This document shows positions 16,152 to 24,435 of a DNA stretch of 64,000 bases, one piece after another; positions within the stretch are counted from its first letter, which is position 1; each line of letters begins with the position of its first letter. The notes under the pieces are model-generated. The model did not search any database. It was given only the letters and a program-made list of their open reading frames with translations, and was not told the origin of the DNA. The DNA is from Streptomyces nymphaeiformis (GTDB taxonomy: Bacteria; Actinomycetota; Actinomycetes; Streptomycetales; Streptomycetaceae): NCBI RefSeq assembly GCF_014203895.1, contig NZ_JACHJY010000013.1, positions 62,001-126,000 of the forward strand, given 5' to 3'. The position numbers and the translations under genes are program-made.

Positions 16152-17044
16152 TGTCCTCAGCCACCCCCACCGAGGGAACCGCCGGCGGCACCAGCCGCCG
16201 GCGGCGCGGCCCCCGCACCTGGCTCGCCGCCCTCCCCCTGATCGCCTTCACGGCCCTCGCCTTCGGACTGCCCCTCGGCGCCCTCCTGTTCGGCGCCGTC
16301 ACCCGCACCGATCCGGCCACCGGCGCCACCGCCCTGACCGGCGAGCACCTGAGCCGCTCGCTCCAGGGCCCCTACCTCGGCTCCCTCGTCGGCAGCGTGC
16401 AACTCTCCGCGCTCACCGCCCTGATCGGCTCGGTCCTCGGCGTCCTCATCGCCCAGGCCGTCGTCACCTCCCGCTCCCAGGCCCTGCGCAGCGCCGTCCT
16501 CACCGCCTCCGGCGTCCTCGCCAACTTCGGCGGCGTCCCCCTCGCGTTCGCGTTCATCGCGACCGTCGGCATCTCCGGCGTCGTCACCCAGCTCGCCGAC
16601 CTGACCAGCCTCGGCTGGAACCTGTACTCCTTCGGCGGCCTCGCCGTCGTCTACCTGTACTTCCTCATCCCCCTCATGGTCCTCGTGATCATGCCCGCCC
16701 TCGACGGCCTGCGCCCCCAGTGGCGGGAAGCCGCGCAGAACGCGGGCGCCGGCGGCCGGCAGTACTGGCGCCACGTCGGCATCCCGGTCCTCGCGCCCTC
16801 GCTGCTCGGCGGGTTCGTGCTGCTCTTCGGCAGCGCCTTCGCCGCCCACGCCACCGCGGCGGCCCTCGTCGGCGGCTCCGTACCGCTGGTCACCCTCAAG
16901 ATCGCCGACGCCCTCTCCGGCAACGTCATGGTCGGCCAGGAGAACGTCGCCCTCGCCCTCGGCCTCGACATGATCCTGATCGCCGGCCTGGTCATGGCGA
17001 TCTACCTCCCCCTCCAGCGCAGGAGCGCCCGATGGCTGCGATGA
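16151..17044 (+). CDS. ABC transporter permease (PhnU-like)
   Basis: This 297-residue inner-membrane permease has six predicted helices. The cytoplasmic EAA loop is at WREAAQNAGAGGRQYWRHVGIPVLAPSL, which docks on the ATPase. It belongs to the BinD-type ABC importer family. The start overlaps the substrate-binding protein stop, and its own end overlaps the second permease by 13 bp, so all parts should be made together. Confidence 0.9.
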   Translation: MSSATPTEGTAGGTSRRRRGPRTWLAALPLIAFTALAFGLPLGALLFGAVTRTDPATGATALTGEHLSRSLQGPYLGSLVGSVQLSALTALIGSVLGVLIAQAVVTSRSQALRSAVLTASGVLANFGGVPLAFAFIATVGISGVVTQLADLTSLGWNLYSFGGLAVVYLYFLIPLMVLVIMPALDGLRPQWREAAQNAGAGGRQYWRHVGIPVLAPSLLGGFVLLFGSAFAAHATAAALVGGSVPLVTLKIADALSGNVMVGQENVALALGLDMILIAGLVMAIYLPLQRRSARWLR

Positions 17045-17955
17045 CCCCCACCGCCCCGGACGTCACCCCGGAGTCCGGGACGCGCCCGGCGGCACGGTCC
17101 ACCGCACCCGTACGGACCCGGCGCCGCCCCCGCGTGTGGCGCGGACTCGTCCTCGGCCTCGGCGGCGCGTACTTCCTCGTCCCGCTCGTCGCCTCGTTCG
17201 TGTTCACCGTGCACACCCCCGGCCAGGGCGTCTCCTTCGAGGCGTACACCGCGCTGCTCTCCGCCGACGGGTTCACCGAGAGCCTGCTGCTCTCCCTCGG
17301 CCTCGCCGCCGCCACCATCGCGCTGTCCCTGCTGCTCGCGGTGCCCGCCCTGGTGGCCGTCCGGCTCGGCGCGCCGCGCCTGCGGCCGGTCGTCGAGGTG
17401 ATGTGCATGCTGCCGCTCGTGGTGCCGCCGATCGCCCTCGTCACCGGCATCAGCACCGTCCTGCGCTGGGGCCCCGACCACCTGTCGCGGACCCCGCTCT
17501 ACCAGACGTTCCTCGCCGTCCAGAACGAGGACTTCCCCTTCGTCCTGGTCCTCGCGTACACCGTCATGGCCCTGCCGTTCGTGTACCGCTCCCTCGACGC
17601 GGGACTGCGCGCCGTCGACGTCCCCACGCTCGTCGAGGCCGCCCGCAACTGCGGAGCCTCCTGGCCGTACGTCATGCTGCGGGTGATCCTGCCCAACCTG
17701 CGCTCCTCGCTCGCCGGCGCCGCCTTCCTCACCCTCGCGCTCGTCCTCGGCGAGTTCACCACCGCCTCGATCCTCGGCTTCCGGCCCTTCGCCGTGTGGA
17801 TCGTCTCCATCTCCGGAGCCCAGGCCCGCATGTCGGTGGCCGTCTCCCTCCTGAGCCTCCTCATCACCTGGGCACTGCTCCTCGTCCTGTCCCGGGCCGG
17901 AACCGCCCCGACCGGCACGCCCGGAGCCCCCCGCACCTCCCGCAAGGAGTCCTGA
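17032..17955 (+). CDS. ABC transporter permease (PhnV-like)
   Basis: This 307-residue second permease subunit has an EAA loop at LVEAARNCGASWPYVMLRVILPNLRSSL and a final FTTASILGF stretch. The ATG at 17032 has AGGAG six bases upstream; another ATG at 17041 forms an ATGA overlap with the previous stop and is an alternative. A disordered basic N-terminus (about 35 residues) precedes the first helix. It pairs with the previous permease to form the channel. Confidence 0.9.
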   Translation: MAAMTPTAPDVTPESGTRPAARSTAPVRTRRRPRVWRGLVLGLGGAYFLVPLVASFVFTVHTPGQGVSFEAYTALLSADGFTESLLLSLGLAAATIALSLLLAVPALVAVRLGAPRLRPVVEVMCMLPLVVPPIALVTGISTVLRWGPDHLSRTPLYQTFLAVQNEDFPFVLVLAYTVMALPFVYRSLDAGLRAVDVPTLVEAARNCGASWPYVMLRVILPNLRSSLAGAAFLTLALVLGEFTTASILGFRPFAVWIVSISGAQARMSVAVSLLSLLITWALLLVLSRAGTAPTGTPGAPRTSRKES

Positions 17956-17958
17956 CCC

Positions 17959-19044
17959 ATGACCTCTGCCACAGCGGAACGGACGGAGTCCACCGCCGCC
18001 ACCGGGGCCCGCGTCGAATTCCGCGGCCTGCGCCGCGCGTTCGGCACCACCACCGCCCTCGACGGCCTCGACCTGACCGTCGAACCCGGCGAACTCCTCG
18101 CGCTCCTCGGCCCGTCGGGCTGCGGCAAGACCACCGCCCTGCGGGTCCTGGCCGGCTTCGAACGGCCCGACTCCGGCGAGGTCCTCGTGGACGGGGCGGA
18201 CATCACCCACGTACCGGCCAACCGCCGCGACGCCGGCATGGTCTTCCAGTCGTACAGCCTCTTCCCCAACCTCACCGCCCGCGACAACGTCGCCTTCGGC
18301 CTCCGCGTCCGCAAGGCCAAGGCGGCCGAGCGCCACGCCCGCGCCGCCGAACTCCTCGACCTCGTCGGCCTTCCCGAGCACGGCGACCGCTACCCGCACC
18401 AGATGTCCGGCGGCCAGCAGCAGCGCGTCGCCCTCGCCCGCGCCCTCGCGCTCCGGCCCCGCGTCCTGCTCCTGGACGAGCCGCTCTCGGCACTCGACGC
18501 CAAGGTCCGGCTCAGCCTGCGCGAGGAGATCCGACGGCTCCAGCTCTCCCTCGGCATCACCACCGTGTTCGTCACCCACGACCAGGAGGAGGCGCTGTCC
18601 ATGGCGGACCGCGTCGCCGTCCTCAACGCCGGGAAGCTGGAGCAGTGCGCCGCCCCGGCCGAGCTGTACCGCCGGCCCGCGACCGCCTTCGTCGCCGAGT
18701 TCGTCGGCACCATGAACCGCCTCCCGGGCCACCTCACCGACTCCGGACACGTGGAGGCCGCGGGCAGCCGCCTCCCCGTCGACGGAGACGTCCCCGACAC
18801 CCGCGACGTCGAGGTGCTCGTCCGCCCCGAGAACATCACCGTGACCGCCGACACCGAAGGCGAGGCCGTGATCGTCTCGACGTCCTTCTTCGGCTCCGTC
18901 ACCCGCGTCCACCTCGACCACCGCGGTACGACGGTCAAGGCCGACCTCCCGTCGCGCGACGCCGGCGACCTCACCCCCGGCACCCGCGCCACCGTCGGCA
19001 TCGCCCCGCACCCCGCACTCGTCGTCCCGAGGGCGGAGCGGTGA
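17959..19044 (+). CDS. ABC transporter ATP-binding protein (PhnT-like)
   Basis: This 361-residue ATPase has Walker A GPSGCGKTT (about residue 51), Q-loop VFQSYSLFP, signature MSGGQQQRVALARAL and Walker B VLLLDEPLSALD. The region after about residue 240 is a TOBE-type regulatory domain (VLVRPENITVTADTEGE). It is the motor of the importer in this operon. Only three bases separate it from the permease, and its stop overlaps the GTG of the HAD gene. Confidence 0.92.
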   Translation: MTSATAERTESTAATGARVEFRGLRRAFGTTTALDGLDLTVEPGELLALLGPSGCGKTTALRVLAGFERPDSGEVLVDGADITHVPANRRDAGMVFQSYSLFPNLTARDNVAFGLRVRKAKAAERHARAAELLDLVGLPEHGDRYPHQMSGGQQQRVALARALALRPRVLLLDEPLSALDAKVRLSLREEIRRLQLSLGITTVFVTHDQEEALSMADRVAVLNAGKLEQCAAPAELYRRPATAFVAEFVGTMNRLPGHLTDSGHVEAAGSRLPVDGDVPDTRDVEVLVRPENITVTADTEGEAVIVSTSFFGSVTRVHLDHRGTTVKADLPSRDAGDLTPGTRATVGIAPHPALVVPRAER

Positions 19045-19724
19045 GCGGACTCGCCGCCGTCCTCTTCGACATGGACGGCACCCTCGTCGACACCGAGGTC
19101 CTGTGGTGGGAGGTCGTGGAGGAGATCGCCGCCGGGCTCGGCCACCGGCTCACCGAGACCGACGCGCCCGAGGTCGTCGGACGCGCCGTCGAGGACACCG
19201 CCGCCCACCTCGTGCGCACCACCGGCGCGAGCGACCCGGACGGTGTCGCGACGGCACTGACCACCGCCTTCCAGAAGCGCGTCGACGAGGGCGCCCCGAT
19301 GCGCCCGGGAGCGGACCGCCTCCTCGCCGAACTGGACCGGGCCGGCCTGCCGTTCGCGCTGGTCAGCGCCTCGCCCCGCTCGGTCGTCGACTCGGTCGTC
19401 GGCGGCGCGCTCGCGCACGTCCCCTTCGCGCTCACGCTCTCCGCCGACGACACCGTACGGACCAAGCCGCACCCCGACCCGTACCGCGCGGCCGCCGAAC
19501 GGCTCGGCGTCCCCACGGAGGCGTGCGTGGCCGTCGAGGACTCCCCGGACGGAGCGGCCTCGGCCGACGCCGCGGGCTGCGCCGTCCTGGTCGTCCCCTC
19601 CCTCCTGCCGGTGCCGCAGGGCCCCGGCCGGATCTTCGCCGAAAGCCTCGAGGACGTGACCCTCGACAGCCTGCGCCGCCACGTCCACGACGGGGCGGCG
19701 GCCAGAAGCGCGGTACAGGGCTGA
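19041..19724 (+). CDS. HAD-IA family phosphatase
   Basis: This 227-residue protein starts at a GTG overlapping the ATPase stop. HAD motifs are in order: I AVLFDMDGTLVD (nucleophile Asp near 10), II FALVSASPRS, III KPHPDPY and IV VEDSPDGAASADAAG. The cap is helical, as in beta-phosphoglucomutase and phosphonoacetaldehyde hydrolase relatives. Coupling to a PhnSTUV-like importer suggests it dephosphorylates the imported compound. The phosphonatase Schiff-base lysine could not be identified, so a plain phosphatase is as likely. Confidence 0.85.
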   Translation: MSGLAAVLFDMDGTLVDTEVLWWEVVEEIAAGLGHRLTETDAPEVVGRAVEDTAAHLVRTTGASDPDGVATALTTAFQKRVDEGAPMRPGADRLLAELDRAGLPFALVSASPRSVVDSVVGGALAHVPFALTLSADDTVRTKPHPDPYRAAAERLGVPTEACVAVEDSPDGAASADAAGCAVLVVPSLLPVPQGPGRIFAESLEDVTLDSLRRHVHDGAAARSAVQG

Positions 19725-19738
19725 TCCGAACACGCGCG

Positions 19739-19780
19739 GCGGGCCCGTTCCGGGATCGAGCGATCCAGGAACGGGCCCGC
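19739..19780. terminator. Bidirectional terminator between convergent genes
   Basis: A 13-bp perfect stem, GCGGGCCCGTTCC (19739-19751) with its complement at 19768-19780, is extended inward by GGATCG/CGATCC around AG. It sits 14 bp after the HAD gene and 15 bp after the end of the convergent decarboxylase gene, so it can serve both. Confidence 0.8.
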
Positions 19781-19795
19781 GCCCTTCTCCGCCGG

Positions 19796-20275
19796 TCAGC
19801 CGGCCGTACGGGCGAAGACCCCGGGCTCGTACGAGCCGCCCAGGTTGCGCACGATCACGGCCATCCGGGTGGCCGCGTTGATCAGCGCCACGACGCAGAC
19901 CAGCGCGCCGACCTGGTCGTCGTCGTAGTGCTTGCGCACCTCGGCCCAGGTCTCGTCGGACACGCCGTGCTCGCCGAGCCGCGTGCCCTCCTCGGCGAGC
20001 GCGAGCGCCGCCCGCTCCGCCTCGGTGAACACGGTGCTGTGCCGCCAGGCGGCGACCAGACTCAGCCGTACGGCAGACTCGCCCTCGGCCGCGGCCTCCT
20101 TCGCGTGGGCGTCCACGCAGAATCCGCAGCCGTTGATCTGGCCGACCCTCAGCTGCACCAGCTCCCGCAGGGACTTCGGCAGCGTCGACTCCTCCAGCGC
20201 CAGGGAGGCGTTGTAGAACCGCTTGGCGACCTTCGCGGAGGTGGGGCTGTCGAACAGGTTGAAACGGGGTTCCAT
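19796..20275 (-). CDS. Carboxymuconolactone decarboxylase / AhpD family protein
   Basis: This 159-residue protein is of the alkylhydroperoxidase-like fold. The redox motif is GCGFCVDAH (Cys-x2-Cys-x3-His), which can reduce peroxides through a disulfide. It starts at MEPRFNLFD; the open frame upstream is not conserved. It is divergent from an ECF41 sigma gene, and proteins of this family are the standard COE (carboxymuconolactone decarboxylase, oxidoreductase, epimerase) partners of ECF41. An ECF41-type promoter (CGTCACA-N16-CGTC) is visible upstream on its strand. Confidence 0.88.
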   Translation of the reverse strand: MEPRFNLFDSPTSAKVAKRFYNASLALEESTLPKSLRELVQLRVGQINGCGFCVDAHAKEAAAEGESAVRLSLVAAWRHSTVFTEAERAALALAEEGTRLGEHGVSDETWAEVRKHYDDDQVGALVCVVALINAATRMAVIVRNLGGSYEPGVFARTAG

Positions 20276-20326
20276 GACGTCGTCCTCATCCGTGATGCCG
20301 TGCGCCGTCGCACGGGGTGACCACAA

Positions 20327-20353
20327 GACGCCGCCGCCCCGCTCCGTGTGACG
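20327..20353 (-). promoter_or_regulatory. ECF41-type promoter for the decarboxylase gene
   Basis: Read on the minus strand, CGTCACA (20353-20347) is followed by 16 bases and CGTC (20330-20327). This matches the published ECF41 consensus TGTCACA-N16-CGTC with one mismatch, and points into the decarboxylase gene. Confidence 0.6.
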
Positions 20354-20387
20354 GCACGGCACTGTGGCCTGGATCACCGGAACCGGG

Positions 20388-20414
20388 TGTCACAGAACGA
20401 CGCCGGCCGGCGTC
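20388..20414 (+). promoter_or_regulatory. ECF41-type promoter for the sigma factor gene
   Basis: TGTCACA (20388-20394), 16 bases, then CGTC (20411-20414) is a perfect match to the ECF41 consensus and spacing. It lies 43 bp before the sigma factor start and implies autoregulation. Confidence 0.65.
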
Positions 20415-20456
20415 TGGTGCACGGCGCACACGAGAGCGAACGGGCGGGAGCGGGCG

Positions 20457-21410
20457 ATGAACGACCGGAAGAGGGACGACCGGACGAGGCACGAGGGGAC
20501 GAGGGACGACGGGACGAGGGGAGACCGTTCGAGGCAGGACGCGACGCGTGACGTCACCGAGGCGTTCGTCGCCCACCGCAGACTGCTCTTCACCGTCGCC
20601 TACGAGATGCTCGGCTCCGCCGCCGACGCCGAGGACGTCCTGCAGGAGACCTGGCTGCGCTGGGTGGGCGTCGACCCCGGCACCGTACGCGACCAGCGCG
20701 CGTACCTCGTCCGGATCACCACCCGCCAGGCGCTGACCCACCTGCGCACGCTCGGCCGCCGCAAGGAGTCCTACCTCGGCCCCTGGCTGCCCGAGCCGTT
20801 GCTGACGACGCCCGACGTCGCCGAGGACGCCGAACTGGCCGACAGCGTCTCGATGGCGATGCTGCTCGTCCTGGAGACCCTCACCCCGACCGAACGGGCG
20901 GTGTTCGTCCTGCGCGAGGTGTTCGACCTGGGACACGACGAGATCGCCGAAGCCGTCGGGAAGACCCCGGCCGCCGTCCGCCAGATCGCCCACCGGGCGC
21001 GGGCCCACGTCGCGGCGCGCCGGCCGCGCGGCGTCGCCTCCGCAGCGGAGACCCGCCGCACCGTCGACGCGTTCCGCCGCGCGGTCGAGACGGGAGACCT
21101 GCGACGCCTGCTCGACGTCCTCGCCCCGGACGTCGTCCTGCTGACCGACGGCGGCGGGGTCGTACGGGCCGCCCTGGCGCCCGTCGTGGGCGCCGACGAG
21201 GTGGTACGGGTCCTGGGCAGGATCGCCGCCGTGGCGGTACTCGAGCCGGCCGGGATCAACGGCGATCCGGCGCTGATCGTCCGGCTGGGCGGGGAGATCG
21301 ACACCGTCCTCGCGATGCGCGTCGACGACGGCCTCATCACCGGCCTCTACGCCGTGCGCAACCCCGAGAAGCTGTCGTACCTGGCAGGCGAGACCGCCCT
21401 GAGCCGCTGA
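20457..21410 (+). CDS. ECF41 (SigJ-like) sigma factor with fused SnoaL-like C-terminal domain
   Basis: This 317-residue sigma factor has sigma2 from about residue 35 (AYEMLGSAADAEDVLQETWLRW), a linker with the ECF41 hallmark GPWLPEPL, sigma4 (LTPTERAVFVLREVFDLGHDEIAEAVGKTPAAVRQIAHRAR) and a SnoaL-like domain from about 200. That last domain carries DGGG and NPEKL, close to the DGGGK and NPDKL motifs of ECF41. It replaces an anti-sigma factor. The N-terminal 30 residues are an odd run of Asp/Arg coming from GGGACGA-like DNA repeats, and the true start may be further in. It probably activates itself and the divergent AhpD-like gene. Confidence 0.88.
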   Translation: MNDRKRDDRTRHEGTRDDGTRGDRSRQDATRDVTEAFVAHRRLLFTVAYEMLGSAADAEDVLQETWLRWVGVDPGTVRDQRAYLVRITTRQALTHLRTLGRRKESYLGPWLPEPLLTTPDVAEDAELADSVSMAMLLVLETLTPTERAVFVLREVFDLGHDEIAEAVGKTPAAVRQIAHRARAHVAARRPRGVASAAETRRTVDAFRRAVETGDLRRLLDVLAPDVVLLTDGGGVVRAALAPVVGADEVVRVLGRIAAVAVLEPAGINGDPALIVRLGGEIDTVLAMRVDDGLITGLYAVRNPEKLSYLAGETALSR

Positions 21411-21447
21411 GCCCCCCGGCGAGCGCCCCGACTGTCCCCCCACCCCT

Positions 21448-21474
21448 TCTCCTTCCTATCCTGGAGGAAGGAGA
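21448..21474 (+). promoter_or_regulatory. Hairpin ahead of alpha/beta hydrolase gene
   Basis: TCTCCTTCC (21448-21456) pairs with GGAAGGAGA (21466-21474) around a 9-base loop. The right arm is purine-rich like a ribosome binding site but is 17 bases from the ATG. It could be a weak terminator of the sigma gene or a translational control hairpin. Confidence 0.4.
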
Positions 21475-21491
21475 GGTGAGGAGGGCCGCCG

Positions 21492-22301
21492 ATGGCCGCC
21501 GTCGCCGTGCACAGCGCCGTCCTGGGGGAGGGGCGTCCGACGCTTCCGTACGCGGAGGCCGGCAGCCCGGGGGGCGTACCGCTCGTCCTGGTGCACGGCT
21601 ATCTGGACTCCTGGTGGACGTTCGAGCCCCTCCTGCGCGGCCTGCCTCCCGGCCTGCACGCGTACGCCCCCACCCAGCGGGGCCACGGCGACGCCGACAA
21701 GCCGCCCGACGGCTACCTGCCGGAGGACTTCGCCGAGGACCTGGTCGCCTTCCTGGACAGCGTGGGCATCGAGCGGGCCGTACTGGTCGGAGGATCGAGC
21801 GGCGGGGTGCAGGCCCGCATCGTCGCGGGCCGCCGACCGGACCGCGTGGCCGGCCTCGTCCTGCTCGGCGTCCCGGCGACGCTCGCCGACAAGCCGCAGG
21901 CCGCCGCGTTCTGGGAGACCGTACGGGAGTTGCGGGACCCCGTGGATCCCGCACTCGCCATGGACTTCGCCGACGGTCTGACGGCGACCCCGGTGGCACG
22001 CGGCTTCCTGAAGACCGTCGCCGACGAGAACCTCAAGGCCCCGGCCCACGTCTGGCGCGAGACCCTGCGGGGACTCCTGGAGACCGACCTCCGGGCCACC
22101 CTCGCGGGGATCCTCGTGCCCACCCTGGTCGTCTGGGGCGACCGGGACCCCCTCCTGACCCGCGAGGACCAGCAGACGATCCTCGACACGATCCCCGACT
22201 CCCGCCTCCTGGTCTACGAGGGCGTGGGCCACGTCCCGTACTGGGAGGCCCCGGAGCGCGTGCTCCGGGACCTGACGGCCTTCATGGCCGACCGTATGTG
22301 A
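21492..22301 (+). CDS. Alpha/beta hydrolase
   Basis: This 269-residue cytosolic hydrolase has an oxyanion-hole region LVLVHGYLDSWWTFEPL, nucleophile elbow VGGSSGG (Ser near residue 101), acid WGDRDPL and catalytic His in EGVGHVPYWEAPE. The set is typical of haloperoxidase/epoxide-hydrolase-like enzymes acting on small esters or epoxides. No substrate can be assigned from the neighbours. Confidence 0.88.
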   Translation: MAAVAVHSAVLGEGRPTLPYAEAGSPGGVPLVLVHGYLDSWWTFEPLLRGLPPGLHAYAPTQRGHGDADKPPDGYLPEDFAEDLVAFLDSVGIERAVLVGGSSGGVQARIVAGRRPDRVAGLVLLGVPATLADKPQAAAFWETVRELRDPVDPALAMDFADGLTATPVARGFLKTVADENLKAPAHVWRETLRGLLETDLRATLAGILVPTLVVWGDRDPLLTREDQQTILDTIPDSRLLVYEGVGHVPYWEAPERVLRDLTAFMADRM

Positions 22302-22328
22302 GGATGACGTGAGGACGACGCCTGCGCG

Positions 22329-22865
22329 TCAGGACCGGTCGGCGCTCGTCAGGGCGTCGGTGACCAGGCGGGTGGCGAAGTCCTCGTCGTCGGTGATCCG
22401 GTTGATGACCTCCGCCAGGAGGAACGCGGTGGCCTCCAGGGCGTTCATCTCGTCCCGGGTCCAGTCCCCGTACTGCTGACGCCACAGGCTCGGGCTGAGG
22501 CCGGTGCCCGCCGCGATGGCCAGGCCGGCCATGGTGGGGACGGCCGCGGGCCGGATGCTCCTCGACATCCGGAGCATCGTGGTCACCAGGTTGGGCACGA
22601 CGTACTCGACCACGTCCTTGTCGTGCTCCTCGCAGGCCAACCGCAGCCACTTCATGTACATGAAGATGATCGTGCACACGCCGTCGAGTAGGTCCTGGGC
22701 CCCCGTGGGCCCGAGGGACGCGGTGAACTGCTCATCCAGCCTGCGCCGTTCGGGATCGATCTCGGTTCTGCCGTCGTAGATGGCTTTCAGCCGGGAGTCG
22801 ACCAGCATCATCGCCGCACTCACATCACCGGCGGGGGCGTACTGGGGGTCGCAGGACGATGGCAC
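22329..22865 (-). CDS. Hypothetical protein, all-helical
   Basis: This 178-residue protein starts at a GTG with GAGGAG ahead of it. I do not recognise the family. It looks helical, without signal or membrane segments; features are an acidic middle (ACEEHDKDVVEYVVPNLV) and a C-terminal helix rich in Asp/Glu. Codon bias is normal for the region, so it is likely real. A short GGCAT-GGT-ATGCC palindrome (22895-22907) lies 30 bp upstream. Confidence 0.6.
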   Translation of the reverse strand: MPSSCDPQYAPAGDVSAAMMLVDSRLKAIYDGRTEIDPERRRLDEQFTASLGPTGAQDLLDGVCTIIFMYMKWLRLACEEHDKDVVEYVVPNLVTTMLRMSRSIRPAAVPTMAGLAIAAGTGLSPSLWRQQYGDWTRDEMNALEATAFLLAEVINRITDDEDFATRLVTDALTSADRS

Positions 22866-22894
22866 AGGGTTCTCCTCGTATGACAGCGGCCGGC

Positions 22895-22907
22895 GGCATG
22901 GTATGCC
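22895..22907. promoter_or_regulatory. Short palindrome upstream of hypothetical gene
   Basis: GGCAT (22895-22899) and ATGCC (22903-22907) pair around GGT in the 160-bp gap between two divergent genes. It is short and could be chance. Confidence 0.25.
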
Positions 22908-23025
22908 AATACGCTAGACCGCTGACCTGCCCTGGGTCCGGTAAATCCCGAGGAAAGCCCCTGAGGGGTGACATCGGAGAGAAGTCCGTACCGCTCGCCG
23001 CGTCGTGGGCATAGCGTGGTGCGGC

Positions 23026-23847
23026 ATGACGGTACTGATCGTCGGCGGCAGTGGTCACCTCGGCACCGAACTCGCCCGCCAGGGACGTGCGGCGGGCCGG
23101 GACACGGCCGCCACCTTCCACTCACGCCCGGGTGAGGCACCCGGGGTGACGTGGCATCGCCTGGATCTGCGCGATCCCACCCGCCTGCGGGAGCTCCTGG
23201 ACGCGGTGGAGCCCAGCGCCGTGATCAACGCGAGCAGCGGCGGGGCGGACTGGGCGATCACCGCCGAGGGCGGCGTGCGTCTGGCCCGGACGGCCGCGGA
23301 ACGGGGCATCCGGCTGGTGCACGTCTCCACCGACGCCGTGTTCGCGGGCCGCCCCGACCCGTACGACGAGACCTGCGAGCCGGACCCGGTCAGCCCGTAC
23401 GGGGCGGCGAAGGCGACGGCCGAGACCGCCGTACGGCTGCTGTGCGCGGACGCGGTCGTCGCGCGGACCTCGCTGATCGTCGGCGACGGCCGGTCCGAGC
23501 ACGAGCGCAGGGTCCACCACCTGGTGGCGGGCACACGTCGCGGAGTCCTGTTCACCGACGACGTCCGCTGCCCCGTCCACGTACGGGACCTGGCCGCCGC
23601 GCTCTGGGAACTCACCGGGTCCGACGCGACCGGCGTCTTCCACCTGGCAGGCCCGGAGGCCGTCACCCGACACGAACTCGGCACGCTCATCGCCCGGCGG
23701 GACGGCCTCGACGCCTCACGCCTCGCGACCGGCCGCCGCGCCGACACGGACCTGCCCGGCGGCCTCCGCATCGTCCTCGACGGCCGCGCGACCCGGCGCC
23801 GCCTCGCCACCCGCCTCAGGGGAGCACGGGAGTTCCTCGCCGGATGA
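23026..23847 (+). CDS. RmlD-like NAD(P)-dependent sugar reductase / SDR
   Basis: This 273-residue extended SDR has nucleotide motif VLIVGGSGHLGTELARQG, DVFAG-type STDAVFAGRPDPYDE and the SPYGAAKATAE region with Tyr and Lys of the YxxxK pair. It ends in a Rossmann-associated substrate domain. It is closest to dTDP-4-dehydrorhamnose reductases, but no rhamnose genes are nearby, so it probably acts on another sugar nucleotide or metabolite. Confidence 0.82.
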   Translation: MTVLIVGGSGHLGTELARQGRAAGRDTAATFHSRPGEAPGVTWHRLDLRDPTRLRELLDAVEPSAVINASSGGADWAITAEGGVRLARTAAERGIRLVHVSTDAVFAGRPDPYDETCEPDPVSPYGAAKATAETAVRLLCADAVVARTSLIVGDGRSEHERRVHHLVAGTRRGVLFTDDVRCPVHVRDLAAALWELTGSDATGVFHLAGPEAVTRHELGTLIARRDGLDASRLATGRRADTDLPGGLRIVLDGRATRRRLATRLRGAREFLAG

Positions 23848-23865
23848 GGTCACGCCGCCCGCGGC

Positions 23866-24414
23866 TCAGACCTCGGGCAGGGACGGATCGGGTGTCCACG
23901 GCCGTGGGGCGTTGACGGCCCAGCGCTCGTGGTCGCGCCAGTCCCCGTCGATGTAGAGGTAGGCGGGCGAGACCCCTTCGAAGCGGAAGCCCAGCCGCTG
24001 GACCAGGGCCAGGGACGCCTTGTTCCCCGGCTGGATGCAGGCCTCCAGGCGGTGGAGCCGCAGTTCGCTGAAGGCGTGCTGAAGGGTCAGGGCGACGCCC
24101 TCGGTCATGTACCCGGACCCGGCGGACGGGGCGAAGGCCGCGTAGCCGAGGGACGCGCCCTGGTAGCGGCCCCGGATGACCGAGTTGATGTTGACCATGC
24201 CGGCGGCCTCGCCGGTCTCCCGCACGCGTATCAGGAAGCCCAGGTTGCCGCCGTCGTCGAAGCGGTGCATCCAGTCCTGGAACTCCGCCGCGGTCGCGGG
24301 CAGCTGCATCCATGGATGGTGCAGCGTCGAGCTGGCCCGCACGAGCGTGCAGAACTCGTCCTGGTCGGAGTGCGTGAGCGGGTGCAGTGCCACCCGTGGC
24401 GTCGTCGTGGGCAT
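23866..24414 (-). CDS. GNAT N-acetyltransferase, RimJ/RimL type
   Basis: This 182-residue acetyltransferase has PSAGSGYMTEGVALTLQHAF, the acetyl-CoA loop of the RimJ/L subfamily (Q/R-x-x-G-x-G/A variant), and the following HRLEACIQPGNKASLALVQRLGFRFEG. Family members acetylate N-termini of ribosomal proteins or small amines. It ends 18 bp after the convergent RmlD-like gene. Confidence 0.88.
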   Translation of the reverse strand: MPTTTPRVALHPLTHSDQDEFCTLVRASSTLHHPWMQLPATAAEFQDWMHRFDDGGNLGFLIRVRETGEAAGMVNINSVIRGRYQGASLGYAAFAPSAGSGYMTEGVALTLQHAFSELRLHRLEACIQPGNKASLALVQRLGFRFEGVSPAYLYIDGDWRDHERWAVNAPRPWTPDPSLPEV

Positions 24415-24435
24415 GCCCCCACGTTAGGGCACGTG

